64,000 nt of DNA from Halorussus sp. MSC15.2 (lineage in GTDB: Archaea > Halobacteriota > Halobacteria > Halobacteriales > Haladaptataceae). The notes under the pieces are model-generated. The model searched no databases. It had not been told where the DNA came from and saw only the letters and a list, made by a program, of their open reading frames with translations. The DNA is taken from assembly GCF_010747475.1 (NCBI RefSeq), contig NZ_VSLZ01000004.1:1-64000 (forward strand), in the 5' to 3' direction. The position numbers and the translations under genes are program-made. Shown one piece after another: positions 42,415 through 52,167 of the stretch. Positions within the stretch are counted from its first letter, which is position 1. Every line of letters begins with the position of its first letter.

Positions 42415-42636
42415 CTTCGCCTGTTTTAGTGGGACTTGGGACTCATAACGAGACCGACGAGCGCGTACACGACAGGCCGACGTCTTGCGTTTGTCCCGCG
42501 GCCGCCGGGTTCTCACCGGCGGAAACGCCGTGCTCGCACCCCGTCTTCGGGACGTCTAGTCTCGATACAGTCGGCACTGACTCGTCCCTTGGCGTGCCAG
42601 AACCAGAAGAATGGGTGAGCGACGGAACCGGCGCGG

Positions 42637-43437
42637 TCAGTCCGCGAGCGCGACTCCCTCGGCCGCGAACCGCTCGTCTACGCGCCGGATGACCACCGAG
42701 CGCACCCGCACGAGGTCGGTGTGTTCGGGGTCGGCAATCCAGAACCGAATCTGGAGTCGGACGTGGTCCGGGGTGAGTTCGGTCGCTCGAACCGACGGCT
42801 TCGGGTCGGAGAGGGTCTCGGGGATTGCGGCCACCTCGGAGCGCAGCATCTCGGACACCTCGTCGGCGTCGTGTTCCCTGCTCACGTCGAACGAGAGCGT
42901 GACCCGGAGTCGGTCCGCGGCGGCCGGGTTCGTCACTTCGCTGGCGGTCAGGTTCGAGTTCGGCACCGTGACCAGTTCGCCGTCGAAAGTCCGGACGCGG
43001 GTGACCCGGAAGCCGATGTCCTCGACCACGCCCTCCGTGTCGCCCCACCGAATCCAGTCGCCGATTTGGAACTTCTCGTCGGCGACGATGAACGCGCCGC
43101 TGACCACGTTGGACATCAGGCTCTGACTCGCGAGACCGACCGCCAGCGTGAGCGCGGCCGCGATGGTCGCCGAGGCGCTGAGCAGGTTCCCGAGACCCGC
43201 CGCGCTGAACCCGAACGTCAGCGCGAAGAAGAGGACGGCGACGCGAGCGAGACGACGGAGCGGGCGCGCGAGGGTCGGTTCGAGTTTGCGTGCGCGAACT
43301 ATCCGGTTCATAACCGGTTCGAAGAACAACCGACCGACGGCGTAGACGACGGCGAACCCGAGTACGAAGAACGCCGCCCGGAGGGCTATCGAAACGACGA
43401 ACGACAGGAGGTCGGGGACGAGTTGCAGAACGAACAC
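42637..43437 (-). CDS. MscS-family mechanosensitive channel
   Basis: A 266-residue small-conductance channel. Three hydrophobic segments occupy residues 5-120; the third is the pore helix with Gly/Ala pattern (ASATIAAALTLAVGLASQSLMSNVVSG). The beta domain signature follows (FQIGDWIRWGDTEGVVEDIG, TRVRTFDGELVTVPNSNL). It releases solutes on hypo-osmotic shock. Length is typical of the minimal MscS core. It is a single gene convergent with its neighbour. Confidence 0.95.
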   Translation of the reverse strand: MFVLQLVPDLLSFVVSIALRAAFFVLGFAVVYAVGRLFFEPVMNRIVRARKLEPTLARPLRRLARVAVLFFALTFGFSAAGLGNLLSASATIAAALTLAVGLASQSLMSNVVSGAFIVADEKFQIGDWIRWGDTEGVVEDIGFRVTRVRTFDGELVTVPNSNLTASEVTNPAAADRLRVTLSFDVSREHDADEVSEMLRSEVAAIPETLSDPKPSVRATELTPDHVRLQIRFWIADPEHTDLVRVRSVVIRRVDERFAAEGVALAD

Positions 43438-43534
43438 GGCCTCTCCGGTACGTCTACCGCGGGTAGCCGTGTCAAAGTTCTGGCGGATGCGCGTCCGAGG
43501 CGCCTAGAGTAGCGAGTAGGGCCGATTTCGGTCG

Positions 43535-44536
43535 CTACTTCGGGACCTGTTCGAGCGCTTCGGGCGGCCCGCCCGACAGTTCGTCGCGGTCGTGGGGTGC
43601 CTCGAAGTCGATGTCGGGTCCCTTCGGGACGATGCGCTTGGGGTTCAGGTCGGCGTGACTCCGGTAGTAGTGCTCCTTGATGTGGTCGAGGTGAACCGTC
43701 TCGGCGACCCCCTCGGTCTGGTAGAGGTCTCGGAGGTACGGCCAGAGGTTGTCGTAGTCCGAAATTTGGCGGACGTTGCACTTGAAGTGGGTGTGGTAGA
43801 CGGCGTCGAACCGGACGAGCGTTGTGAACATCGCCACGTCGGCCTCCGTGAGCGCGTCGCCACAGAGGTACCGCCGGTCTTCGAGCAGGTCGTCGTAACG
43901 GTCGAGCGCGTCGAACAGTTCGGTGACGGCCCTGTCGTAGGCCCGCTGGGTGCCCGCGAACCCGGCCCGGTAAACCCCGTTGTTGATGGGTTCGTAGATG
44001 TCTTCGATGGTCTCGTCCACCTCGTCGCGGTAGCCCTCGGGATAGAGGGTCACGTCACGGGTGGCGACTCCGTCGAATGCCGTGTCGAGCATCCGCATTA
44101 TCTCCTCGGACTCGTTGTTGACGATGGTCTCGCGCTCCGTGTCCCAGAGGACGGGCACCGTGGGGCGGCCGGTGAACTCGGGGTCGGCCGCGACGTAGGT
44201 CTCCCGGAGGTAGTCGAAGCCGTTGACGCGGTCCTCGGTACAGCCCTCCTTCTCGGGGCTGAACTCCCAGCCGTCGTTCTCGCGGTAGGGGTCTACGACC
44301 GAGACCGAGATTGCGTCTTCCAGTCCCTTCAGACTCCGGACCAGCAGGGTACGGTGCGCCCACGGACAGGCGTAGGAGACGTAGAGGTGGTACCGACCCG
44401 CCTCGGCCGGGAACTTGGCGTCCGGGTCGTCCTCGACCCAATCCCGGAAGGCGGTCTCCTGCCTGTCGAACTCGCCCTCCTCGTCGGTGGATTCGTAGGC
44501 GTCGGTACGCCACTCGCCGTCCACGAGCATGTTCAT
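43535..44536 (-). CDS. Glutathionyl-hydroquinone reductase-type GST (ECM4/YqjG family)
   Basis: A 333-residue omega-like glutathione transferase. The catalytic Cys57 lies in the conserved CPWAHR motif (YVSYACPWAHRTLL); also visible are VNNESEEIMRML and the C-terminal helical domain (RRYLCGDALTEADVAMFTTL, VRFDAVYHTHFKCN). Family members reductively remove glutathione from quinone conjugates. Haloarchaea are reported to use gamma-glutamylcysteine rather than glutathione, so the physiological thiol may differ (inference). Single gene. Confidence 0.92.
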   Translation of the reverse strand: MNMLVDGEWRTDAYESTDEEGEFDRQETAFRDWVEDDPDAKFPAEAGRYHLYVSYACPWAHRTLLVRSLKGLEDAISVSVVDPYRENDGWEFSPEKEGCTEDRVNGFDYLRETYVAADPEFTGRPTVPVLWDTERETIVNNESEEIMRMLDTAFDGVATRDVTLYPEGYRDEVDETIEDIYEPINNGVYRAGFAGTQRAYDRAVTELFDALDRYDDLLEDRRYLCGDALTEADVAMFTTLVRFDAVYHTHFKCNVRQISDYDNLWPYLRDLYQTEGVAETVHLDHIKEHYYRSHADLNPKRIVPKGPDIDFEAPHDRDELSGGPPEALEQVPK

Positions 44537-44797
44537 AGCTCAATCTACGGCTTCGAGGCCAAAAGGACCGTTGCTCGCGGCAGTCGGCTCCGCGGCGTCG
44601 CCAGCAGTGGCGTCATCGAACCGTCTCCGAGCGGTCCGTGACGTGACGCCGAACTCGCTCTCGGACGCTCCGTGACTTCGGCAGGCTCCCGTTCCGTACG
44701 ACGGCACTGGCCGTCGACAGTTGGTTTCTCGCCGAAACCCATCGGTTTCAAAGAACAGGCCCAACCTTTCTTGGCGGTGTAGCACTCAGGATTTCGT

Positions 44798-46555
44798 ATG
44801 GTCGAAGTAGGGCAACTCGCACTCACTGCGGTCATGGGGGTGCTTCTGGTCGTCGTCGCCGCGTACATCCTGCGCATCGAAGACTGGCGGTCGTACACGC
44901 CGCTCACCGGAGGGGGTGGTGGCGCGTACCGCGAGGGCGCGGAAGTGACCCATCGGGAGAAGCCGGAGGGGTTATCCCGGTGGCTGACGACGGTGGACCA
45001 CAAGGACATCGGCATCCTCTACGGTATCTACGGTCTCATCGCGTTCGCGTGGGGCGGTATCAACATCATCCTCATGCGGACCGAACTGATGACGCCCGAG
45101 TCAGTCGTCATCGGGGCGAACTTCTACAACTCGCTGCTCACCTCTCACGGTATCACGATGCTGTTCCTGTTCGGAACGCCAATCATCGCGGCGTTCGGCA
45201 ACTACTTCATCCCGCTGCTCATCGGCGCGGACGACATGGCGTTCCCCCGAATCAATGCCATCGCGTTCTGGCTCCTCCCGCCGGGCGCGCTGCTCATCTG
45301 GTTCGGCTTCTTCGCCGCGCCGTTGAACATCGGCATCCAACCGTCCCAGACCGCGTGGACGATGTACGCGCCGCTCTCGGTCGAGCAGACCAACCCCGGC
45401 GTGGACCTGATGCTGCTCGGACTCCACCTGACCGGCGTCTCGGCGACGATGGGGGCCATCAACTTCATCGCGACTATCATCACCGAACGCGGCGAGGACG
45501 TGGGGTGGCCGGAACTCGACATCTTCTCGTGGACGATGCTCACCCAGTCGGGTCTCATCCTGTTCTCGTTCCCGCTGTTGGGAAGCGTGCTCGTCATGCT
45601 CCTGCTCGACCGGAACTTCGGGACCTCGTTCTTCCTGAGTCCCGGCGGCGGGTCGCTACTCTACCAGCATCTGTTCTGGTTCTTCGGCCACCCGGAGGTG
45701 TACATCCTCGTGCTGCCGCCGATGGGATTAGTCAGCCTCATCCTGCCGCGGTTCTCGGGCCGGAAGCTGTTCGGGTTCAAGTTCGTCGTCTACTCGACGC
45801 TGGCAATCGGGGTCCTGAGTTTCGGGGTCTGGGCGCACCACATGTTCGCCACCGGCATCGACCCGCGGATTCGCGGGAGTTTCATGGCGGTGTCGATGGC
45901 TATCGCTATCCCGAGCGCGGTCAAGACGTTCAACTGGATAACCACCATGTGGAACGGCCGGTTGCGACTCACTGCGCCGATGCTGTTCTCCATCGGGTTC
46001 GTCCAGAACTTCATCATCGGCGGCGTCACGGGCGTCTTCCTCGCGTCCATCCCGGTGGACCTCGTCCTCCACGACACCTACTACGTGGTCGGTCACTTCC
46101 ACTTCATCGTGATGGGTGCCATCGCCGTCGCCGGGTTCGCGGGCATCTACTACTGGTTCCCGATGGTCTCGGGCCGGATGTACCAGCGCACCCTCGCCAA
46201 GGCCCACTTCTGGCTCACCATGCTCGGCACGAATCTGGTGTTCTTCTCCCTGCTCATTCTGGGGTACGGCGGGATGCCCCGGCGCTACGCCACCTACCTC
46301 CCGAAGTTCCAGAGTTTCCACGTCATCGCCGGAGTCGGGACGTTCATCCTCGCGTTCGCGCAACTCATCTTCGTCTACAACATCGTCACCTCGTGGATGG
46401 AGGGCGCTCGCGTCGAGAGCGGCGACCCGTGGGACCTCCAAGACGACGGTCTGAAGACCCGGGAGTGGACGTGGTTCGAGCGCAAGCGCGAGACCGCACT
46501 CACAGACGGCGGAGAAGGCACGGCCGCGGACGGCGGCGAAGGGACCGACGACTGA
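44798..46555 (+). CDS. coxA: Haem-copper oxidase subunit I (A1-type)
   Basis: A 585-residue integral membrane protein with about 13-14 hydrophobic segments: a first helix fused before the standard 12, and a soluble tail. Haem a and a3/CuB ligands are visible: SHGITMLF (low-spin His), FFGHPEVYILVLPP (CuB His, with A1-type Glu and cross-linked Tyr), WAHHMFATG (CuB His pair) and VVGHFHFIVMG (haem His pair). It reduces O2 at the end of respiration. No subunit II or III gene adjoins it, so the partners must be encoded elsewhere. A nickel-type regulator is convergent just after it. Confidence 0.95.
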   Translation: MVEVGQLALTAVMGVLLVVVAAYILRIEDWRSYTPLTGGGGGAYREGAEVTHREKPEGLSRWLTTVDHKDIGILYGIYGLIAFAWGGINIILMRTELMTPESVVIGANFYNSLLTSHGITMLFLFGTPIIAAFGNYFIPLLIGADDMAFPRINAIAFWLLPPGALLIWFGFFAAPLNIGIQPSQTAWTMYAPLSVEQTNPGVDLMLLGLHLTGVSATMGAINFIATIITERGEDVGWPELDIFSWTMLTQSGLILFSFPLLGSVLVMLLLDRNFGTSFFLSPGGGSLLYQHLFWFFGHPEVYILVLPPMGLVSLILPRFSGRKLFGFKFVVYSTLAIGVLSFGVWAHHMFATGIDPRIRGSFMAVSMAIAIPSAVKTFNWITTMWNGRLRLTAPMLFSIGFVQNFIIGGVTGVFLASIPVDLVLHDTYYVVGHFHFIVMGAIAVAGFAGIYYWFPMVSGRMYQRTLAKAHFWLTMLGTNLVFFSLLILGYGGMPRRYATYLPKFQSFHVIAGVGTFILAFAQLIFVYNIVTSWMEGARVESGDPWDLQDDGLKTREWTWFERKRETALTDGGEGTAADGGEGTDD

Positions 46556-46576
46556 CCGCCGACCGCTCGAAGGCGC

Positions 46577-47005
46577 TCACTCTCCGGTCTTCAGCGGTCC
46601 GACCTCGTCTACCGGAATCACGGAGTAATCGACCGTGAGCGTGTCTTGGGTCGCCCGAATCTTGCCGACGAACGTCGAGATGTCTTCCAGACCGCCTTCG
46701 AGGATGAACAGTTCCATGCAGTAGTGGTCGCCGACGTGGTTGTGGACGTTCGAGGCGACCAACCCCTCGTACTCGTGGCGGAGGTGCATCATTCGCTCCT
46801 CGACGGTCGTGTCCTCGTAACTGAACAACACGGTGACCACGCCCATGAGGTCGCGGTCTTCCAGTTTCTTGTCCTCGAACTCCCCGAGCAGGTTCCGGGC
46901 GGCCTCCCGGAACACCTCGCTCCGGCCGGTGTAGCCGTGTTCGCCCGCGAACTCGTCCACGCGGTCCAGCAGTTCGTCCGGCATCGAGATACTGACGACG
47001 GTCAT
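46577..47005 (-). CDS. nikR: NikR-type nickel-responsive regulator
   Basis: A 142-residue protein. Residues 3-45 are a ribbon-helix-helix domain ([33 protein letters not shown]). The C-terminal ACT-like domain has the Ni(II) ligand pattern: His77 (LRHEYE), His88, His90 and Cys96 ([12 protein letters not shown]), matching E. coli NikR His76/87/89/Cys95 with an offset of one. It normally represses nickel uptake. No nickel transporter or urease is in the window. Confidence 0.93.
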   Translation of the reverse strand: MTVVSISMPDELLDRVDEFAGEHGYTGRSEVFREAARNLLGEFEDKKLEDRDLMGVVTVLFSYEDTTVEERMMHLRHEYEGLVASNVHNHVGDHYCMELFILEGGLEDISTFVGKIRATQDTLTVDYSVIPVDEVGPLKTGE

Positions 47006-47179
47006 GGTATTAATCGAGACGGTGGAAAATAATAGCCTTTGTTATCATCTGCCGGATTCGTCCCGACGAGTTACTAACTGACGGTCCGCGGACCTTCGAC
47101 CCACGGTCTCCCGTCCCGCCCTCCGAGTTCGCCGTACTCGTCTTCCCGCCTCACGACGCTCCACAGTCGGTCTTCTGGC

Positions 47180-47551
47180 TCAGAGCCGTTCGATGCACGA
47201 CCGCATGAAGTCGTTGAGTTGACGGGCCACGTCGGTGTCGAGCGTGACGACGGCTCCCTGTTCCTGCGGAAGCGGAAAGTGCATCACGATAGCCTCGTCG
47301 AACGACCGAACGGTACCGTCGAGGTCACCGAAGGGGAAGGCGCGTTGCTCTCGGGCGCGTGACTCGTTACGGAGGTGCGCGACCATCTTGTCTATCTCCT
47401 CCCCGAGCGTCTCGCGTTGCAAGTCGGGTCTGACGTACAGTACTTCGTACTCCTCGGCGTCGTAGTGCCCGACTCCCCGGAGATACTCGCCTGTCGTCTC
47501 GTGGAGGAACTCGGCCAGTTCCTCGACTCGCTCGCGGGTCATACCATCCAC
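47180..47551 (-). CDS. Conserved haloarchaeal protein (DUF7522-like)
   Basis: A 123-residue soluble protein with the recurring haloarchaeal pattern: ELAEFLHETTGEYLRGVGHY, EYEVLYVRPDLQRE, and the core AFPFGDLDGTVRSFDEAIVMHFPL followed by DTDVARQLNDFMRSCI. The PFG-TV-FD-A-HFP segment is characteristic. The DUF number is from memory. The length fits. Met4 (47542) is an alternative start. No function known. Confidence 0.78.
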   Translation of the reverse strand: MDGMTRERVEELAEFLHETTGEYLRGVGHYDAEEYEVLYVRPDLQRETLGEEIDKMVAHLRNESRAREQRAFPFGDLDGTVRSFDEAIVMHFPLPQEQGAVVTLDTDVARQLNDFMRSCIERL

Positions 47552-47602
47552 GATGAATCGGCCGGTAAATAATCTTGAGGCCGACAGTTCGACGCCGCGG
47601 TC

Positions 47603-48592
47603 TCACTCTTCGCGGCGCATCACCTCGGGGTCTCCGAGAATCCCCCACGGCCGGTAGGTCATCACGACGACCACGAGCAGACCGACGACGAGCAGTCGGA
47701 GGTTCGTCACGACGCTCTCGAAGGGGACGAAGTCCCTGAGGAACCGGGGGAGTTCCAGCAGGACTGCCAACACGAGACCGCCGAGGACCGCCCCGCGGTT
47801 GGTCCCGCTTCCGCCGACGATGACGGCGATGTAGACGTAGAAGGCCCACCTCGGTGCAAACTGGCCGGGGACGAGGAAGTTGAGTTGAAGCGCCGTGATT
47901 GTTCCCGCTGCGCCCATCACCATGCTCCCGAGCACGAAACTCTGAGTCTTGAAGGCGAACGTGTCCTTGCCCACGCTCTTGGCGACGGTCTCGTCTTCGC
48001 GGACCGCCTTCAGCACGCGGCCCCACGGGCTATCGACGCCCGCTTCGAGCAACCAGTAGGTAACTCCGAGCAAGGTGAGCGCGATTCCGAGGAGAATCAG
48101 ATTCGAGTAATCCATCCCGAGGATTGGGTTCGACACCGAGAGTCCCCGAGCGCCCTGCGTGAGCCACTCCTCGTTCGTCAGAATCAACCGGATGACCTCG
48201 GCCAGACCGAGCGTGGCGATGGCGAGGTAGTCGTCACGCAGGCGGAGAGTCGGAATCGCGACGAGCAGACTCACCGCGCCGGCGGTGAGCGCCCCCGCGA
48301 ACACGGCGGGCGCGAGCGGGAGCGGAACCCCGGCCACGTCCACCCAGAGATACGGGAGATTCAGGCCGAACGCGGTCGGTGCGCTCGGCGGTTTCGTGAC
48401 GACCGCCGCCGCGTAGGCTCCGATGCCCCAGAAGGCGGCCACGCTGATGTTGAACAGGCCGGTGTACCCCCACTGGAGGTTCAGACCGAGCGCGAGGACC
48501 ACGTATACGACCGCGAACGTGGCGACGTTGACGATGAAGGCAGAGAGTCCAGTCAGTCCGGCCAACGCCACCTCCGATACCGTCATCGCCAC
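47603..48592 (-). CDS. livM: Branched-chain amino acid ABC permease LivM
   Basis: A 329-residue permease with about nine to ten hydrophobic segments: YVVLALGLNLQWGYTGLFNI (LivM signature), VAAFWGIGAYAAAVV, TLRLRDDYLAIATLGLAEVI (the EAA-like coupling loop), and SPWGRVLKAVREDETVAKS. It lies 25 bases after livH in the order livK-livH-livM. No livG or livF follows: the next gene is an unrelated small protein. Substrate may be branched-chain amino acids, amides or urea. Confidence 0.93.
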   Translation of the reverse strand: MAMTVSEVALAGLTGLSAFIVNVATFAVVYVVLALGLNLQWGYTGLFNISVAAFWGIGAYAAAVVTKPPSAPTAFGLNLPYLWVDVAGVPLPLAPAVFAGALTAGAVSLLVAIPTLRLRDDYLAIATLGLAEVIRLILTNEEWLTQGARGLSVSNPILGMDYSNLILLGIALTLLGVTYWLLEAGVDSPWGRVLKAVREDETVAKSVGKDTFAFKTQSFVLGSMVMGAAGTITALQLNFLVPGQFAPRWAFYVYIAVIVGGSGTNRGAVLGGLVLAVLLELPRFLRDFVPFESVVTNLRLLVVGLLVVVVMTYRPWGILGDPEVMRREE

Positions 48593-48617
48593 CCTCCGGC
48601 CGCGTTGGACGCGACGG

Positions 48618-49529
48618 TCATCCCCACCGCCCTCCGGCGATACCCTCGGGTCTGACCAGCAGGACGACCACCAACACGAGGAAGGAGACGGCCGCCCGGT
48701 AACTCGCGCTCACGCCCGGAACGGCGATGGACATCTCCTGAGCGATGCCGATGACGTACGCGCCGACCATGGCTCCGTACGGGCTACCGATGCCGCCGAG
48801 GATGACCGCGGCGAACGCCACCAGCAGGATGTTGAACCCCATCCGAGGCTGGATGACGCCGGTCTGGACGCCGAGGAAGGCGCCGCCGACCGCCGCCAGC
48901 GCCCCCGATAGCCCCCACGTCGCCCGCAGCACTCTGTCGGTGTCGACGCCCGTTATCTTCGCCAGCGACCGGTTGTCGGCGGTCGCCCGCATCGCCACTC
49001 CCATCTTCGTTCGGGTCAGGAAGAGGTGCGTCACGAGCGCGAACAGCGCGGCGACCGCGACGATAGTCAGGCCGTCCCGAGTGACCCGCAGGCGGAGCAG
49101 GACGTCGTAGCTCCCGACGTGGAGCGTGGTGTCCACGAACTGGATGCCCCGCCGGAGCGGGAGTCGGTAGGACCGCAGTTGGTTGGTCCAGACGATACGT
49201 ATCAGACTTCGCAGGACGAGCGCCACTCCGATGGTCACGATGAGCAGGACGATGGGCGAGGAGTCGCGGTGGCGCACGAACAGGACGCGGTCGAGCGCGA
49301 CGCCGACCACCGCGGTGGCGACCACACTCACCCCCAGCGCCGCCACGAACGGAAGTCCCAGCGTGACCTTGACGACGAACGCGACGTACGCGCCGATGGT
49401 CAGCAACTCGCCGTGGGCGAAGTTGGCGAAGTTACCGATGCCGTACAGCAGCGAGAGTCCGACGGACGCCAGCAGGACGATGCTCCCGAATATCACCCCG
49501 TTGGCGAACAACTGGAGGAGGCTAGCCAT
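48618..49529 (-). CDS. livH: Branched-chain amino acid ABC permease LivH
   Basis: A 303-residue permease with eight hydrophobic segments: LFANGVIFGSIVLLASVGLS (start), LLYGIGNFANFAHGELLTIG (LivH signature), RTKMGVAMRATADNRSLAKI (coupling loop) and LGGIGSPYGAMVGAYVIGI. It starts 10 bases after the livK stop and ends 25 bases before livM. It is the partner half of the membrane channel. Confidence 0.94.
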   Translation of the reverse strand: MASLLQLFANGVIFGSIVLLASVGLSLLYGIGNFANFAHGELLTIGAYVAFVVKVTLGLPFVAALGVSVVATAVVGVALDRVLFVRHRDSSPIVLLIVTIGVALVLRSLIRIVWTNQLRSYRLPLRRGIQFVDTTLHVGSYDVLLRLRVTRDGLTIVAVAALFALVTHLFLTRTKMGVAMRATADNRSLAKITGVDTDRVLRATWGLSGALAAVGGAFLGVQTGVIQPRMGFNILLVAFAAVILGGIGSPYGAMVGAYVIGIAQEMSIAVPGVSASYRAAVSFLVLVVVLLVRPEGIAGGRWG

Positions 49530-49539
49530 CTCTCGCGTC

Positions 49540-50820
49540 CTACTGCCCCTGCGTCGTCGTTTCCGCTCCCGTCCCGTTCGTCGTCCCTTGGTCCTGTTTC
49601 ACGTCGATGAAGTCCTGCATCTGGTAGCTCCCGTTCGTGAACTTCCACCACTTGTAGGTGCCGGGCACGTCGCCCTTCTCGTTCAAATCGATGGACCCGG
49701 AGACGCCCGCGTAGTCTATCTCGTTGCCTGCTTGGAGTTCCGACTTCGCGGTCTCGAACGTCGAGACCGTCTTGCCTTCCGGCCGCGAGACCGGGTAGAT
49801 AGACTCTTTGAGCGCCGGTCCGGTGAACTCCGACGATTTCTGCACCGCCAGCGCCGACAGCATCGTGGCGTCGTAGGAGTACGCCGCCCAGACGGTCGGC
49901 TCCTGACCGTACTTCTCCCGGAACGCCGAGACGAACGACTGCCAGCCCTCGTTCCGTGTCGGCGCGCTGGGCGTCGTGCCAATCATCCCGTTGAGCGCCT
50001 TCGCCGGGACGTTCTCCTTGATGGGTTCGGCGAGCGTGCTCTCGGCGCCGATGTATTGCACTTGGTCTTTGATACCCATCTCGAACGCCTGCCTCGCCAT
50101 CGTGGTGAACGACTCCGGGTAGGCGACGAACAGTATCGCCTCTGGGTCGCTCTGCATCGCCTGATTCAGTTGCGGTCGGTACGACGACTTCCCGGAGTTG
50201 TACGGCACCTTGTTCGTGATGGTACCGCCACCCTCGGCGAACCGTGTTTCGAGGACGTCGGCGAATCCGCGCCCGTAGTCGTTGTTGACCATGATGACCG
50301 CAGCCCGCTGGATGCCTTGGTCGAGCGCCAACTGGGCCATCGCCGCCCCTTGGAAGGCGTCGGATGGCGCTGCCCGTAGGACGTAGCCGTCGTCTTGGAG
50401 GTTCGTAATCTTCGGGCTGGTGCTGTGCGGACTCACCTGAACGACGTCGTTCGGAATCGTCACCGACCGCGCGATTGCCATCGTGACTCCGCTGGAGACG
50501 GCAGCGATTAACAGCGGAACGCCTTCTTGATTTACGAGCTTCTGGGCCGCGCTGACCCCGGTCTGAGGCGAACTGGCGGTGTCCTCGACGGACACCTTCA
50601 GCGTTCCGCCGTCGCCGATGCCGACTTCGTTGACCTGTTCCAGCGCGAGGTTCATCCCTCGCTTGTGCCGCTGACCGTACACTGCGAGGTCGCCGGAGTT
50701 CGATACCGCCGACCCGATTCTGTACGTCTGGCCCTGCCGTAGCAGTCCGGTCGTCGTCGCGCCGACGCCGCCTGCGCCGAGCGCTTTCAGCACCGACCGC
50801 CGGTTGGTGTGTGTTCTCAT
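49540..50820 (-). CDS. livK: Tat-exported branched-chain amino acid-binding protein (LivK-type)
   Basis: A 426-residue periplasmic-binding protein type I. The start at 50820 puts a Tat signal at the N-terminus (TNRRSVLKALGAGGVGATTT). The mature part begins YRIGSAVSNSGDLAVYGQRH; other features are DTASSPQTGVSAAQKLVNQE, VPLLIAAVSSGVTMA, AAVIMVNNDYGRGFADVLE and VWAAYSYDATMLSALAVQKS. It heads the livKHM operon and captures the transported solute. It ends in a Thr/Gly/Gln-rich tail. Confidence 0.93.
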   Translation of the reverse strand: MRTHTNRRSVLKALGAGGVGATTTGLLRQGQTYRIGSAVSNSGDLAVYGQRHKRGMNLALEQVNEVGIGDGGTLKVSVEDTASSPQTGVSAAQKLVNQEGVPLLIAAVSSGVTMAIARSVTIPNDVVQVSPHSTSPKITNLQDDGYVLRAAPSDAFQGAAMAQLALDQGIQRAAVIMVNNDYGRGFADVLETRFAEGGGTITNKVPYNSGKSSYRPQLNQAMQSDPEAILFVAYPESFTTMARQAFEMGIKDQVQYIGAESTLAEPIKENVPAKALNGMIGTTPSAPTRNEGWQSFVSAFREKYGQEPTVWAAYSYDATMLSALAVQKSSEFTGPALKESIYPVSRPEGKTVSTFETAKSELQAGNEIDYAGVSGSIDLNEKGDVPGTYKWWKFTNGSYQMQDFIDVKQDQGTTNGTGAETTTQGQ

Positions 50821-51006
50821 TTCCCCCACCAACGATTCACTCAACGCAGTCCGTCTAATACCCTTCGGTGGTACGACAGGTTCCGCCTGCGAACGACCGC
50901 CCGTGGGACTCGCGGCACGGCGGTGACGGTTTCGATGCGTCGGACGACCGAGACCTCGGAATCAGTCGTCCCGAAGGAACCGGGTGACGTATCGACTCCT
51001 CGAAAA

Positions 51007-52083
51007 TCATTGCTCCTGTTTCGCCGTGGTGAACGGAATCGTCGCCGCGGTGCGTTCGGTCACCGTCGCCGTGCGGACGATGAACGACAGCAGCAGCGCC
51101 AGCGGCAGGAACGCGAGCGTCACCGTAATCGGCAATAGGAGGTGGGCGTACGGGGTTATCCCGGTCCCCTGTCGGGCCGTGAGACCGAGCAGGACGACCA
51201 CCGAGAACAGTTCCGCGGGGAGTCCGGCGTAGAGCAGGACCCGAGATAGCGACGAAAGTTCCTCCTGCAGGTACAGCGACTTGAAGTACTGGCGCGCCAC
51301 GTCCACCTTCTGGAGGTGGTCGACGAGCGTGTCGAGGGCGTCCGTCACCGACTCCGGCAGGTCGTCGCTGTGGTTGGCGCGAATCCGTCGAATCCGATTT
51401 ATGTCCCCGGCGTAGTTGGTCGTGAGCGTCACCGACAGCACGTCGAACGTGTTGGCGCTCGAGTCGTCGAGGAGGTCGAGGACGCGCTCGGCGTGGTCGG
51501 TCATCGATTCGACCACCTCGTCCACCTCCGAGCGCGTCTCCTCGCCGACCGCACCGAACGTCATCCCGTCGATTCGGTGGGTCTCCCGGCGCGTGTTCTC
51601 GTAGAGCAGTTGCAGGAAGCCAAGGGGCTTCACCGGCGCGATTTCGCCCGCGTGTTCCTCCACCTCCCTCCGGTAGTCGATGACGTTCCGAATCTCGGAT
51701 TCGAGTTCGCCCGGCGAGTGGAACTCACGACCGAGCAGCAACTGATTGATGGAGACCACGACCGTAATCAGCGTGAGGTTCCCGCTGATGAGCGCGCTGA
51801 ACACGTAGTACACCGGCTGATTGCGGTCCAGCGGAACCAGCCCGAGTCGCTCTATCCCGGCCAGCACGGCGAGGACCCCGGCCAGAACGACGCCCGCGAC
51901 GACCAGCCGATTCCCGTCGAGGAGTACCCACTCGCGGACGCGGTTCTTCTTCGCCACCAGCCCCGAACTACCGCCTGACGTCGCGCCTGACGACCGGCCG
52001 TCGTCCGACGACGCCTCGTCGCTGGACGACCCTCCACCGAGAAGTCCGCGACCTCGTCCTTCGGTGGCGTCGCTGTCGGTCAT
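51007..52083 (-). CDS. Haloarchaeal membrane protein with large central soluble domain
   Basis: A 358-residue protein. It has a Ser/Gly/Asp-rich disordered N-terminus (residues 1-45), two membrane segments (about 58-80 and 88-112), a long helical soluble region (115-285) and two further segments (about 288-308 and 315-335). The helical region contains EHAGEIAPVKPLGFLQLLYE and DVARQYFKSLYLQEELSSLS. I do not recognise the family; it looks like an uncharacterised group widespread in haloarchaea. It stands alone. Confidence 0.78.
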   Translation of the reverse strand: MTDSDATEGRGRGLLGGGSSSDEASSDDGRSSGATSGGSSGLVAKKNRVREWVLLDGNRLVVAGVVLAGVLAVLAGIERLGLVPLDRNQPVYYVFSALISGNLTLITVVVSINQLLLGREFHSPGELESEIRNVIDYRREVEEHAGEIAPVKPLGFLQLLYENTRRETHRIDGMTFGAVGEETRSEVDEVVESMTDHAERVLDLLDDSSANTFDVLSVTLTTNYAGDINRIRRIRANHSDDLPESVTDALDTLVDHLQKVDVARQYFKSLYLQEELSSLSRVLLYAGLPAELFSVVVLLGLTARQGTGITPYAHLLLPITVTLAFLPLALLLSFIVRTATVTERTAATIPFTTAKQEQ

Positions 52084-52167
52084 CCCGAACGTAGTACGCT
52101 ACTGGGACGGAAAACGGCGTCGGGCAGCAAAGCGGAACCGGAGTCGGAGTCCCGACTGTCGCCGCGC

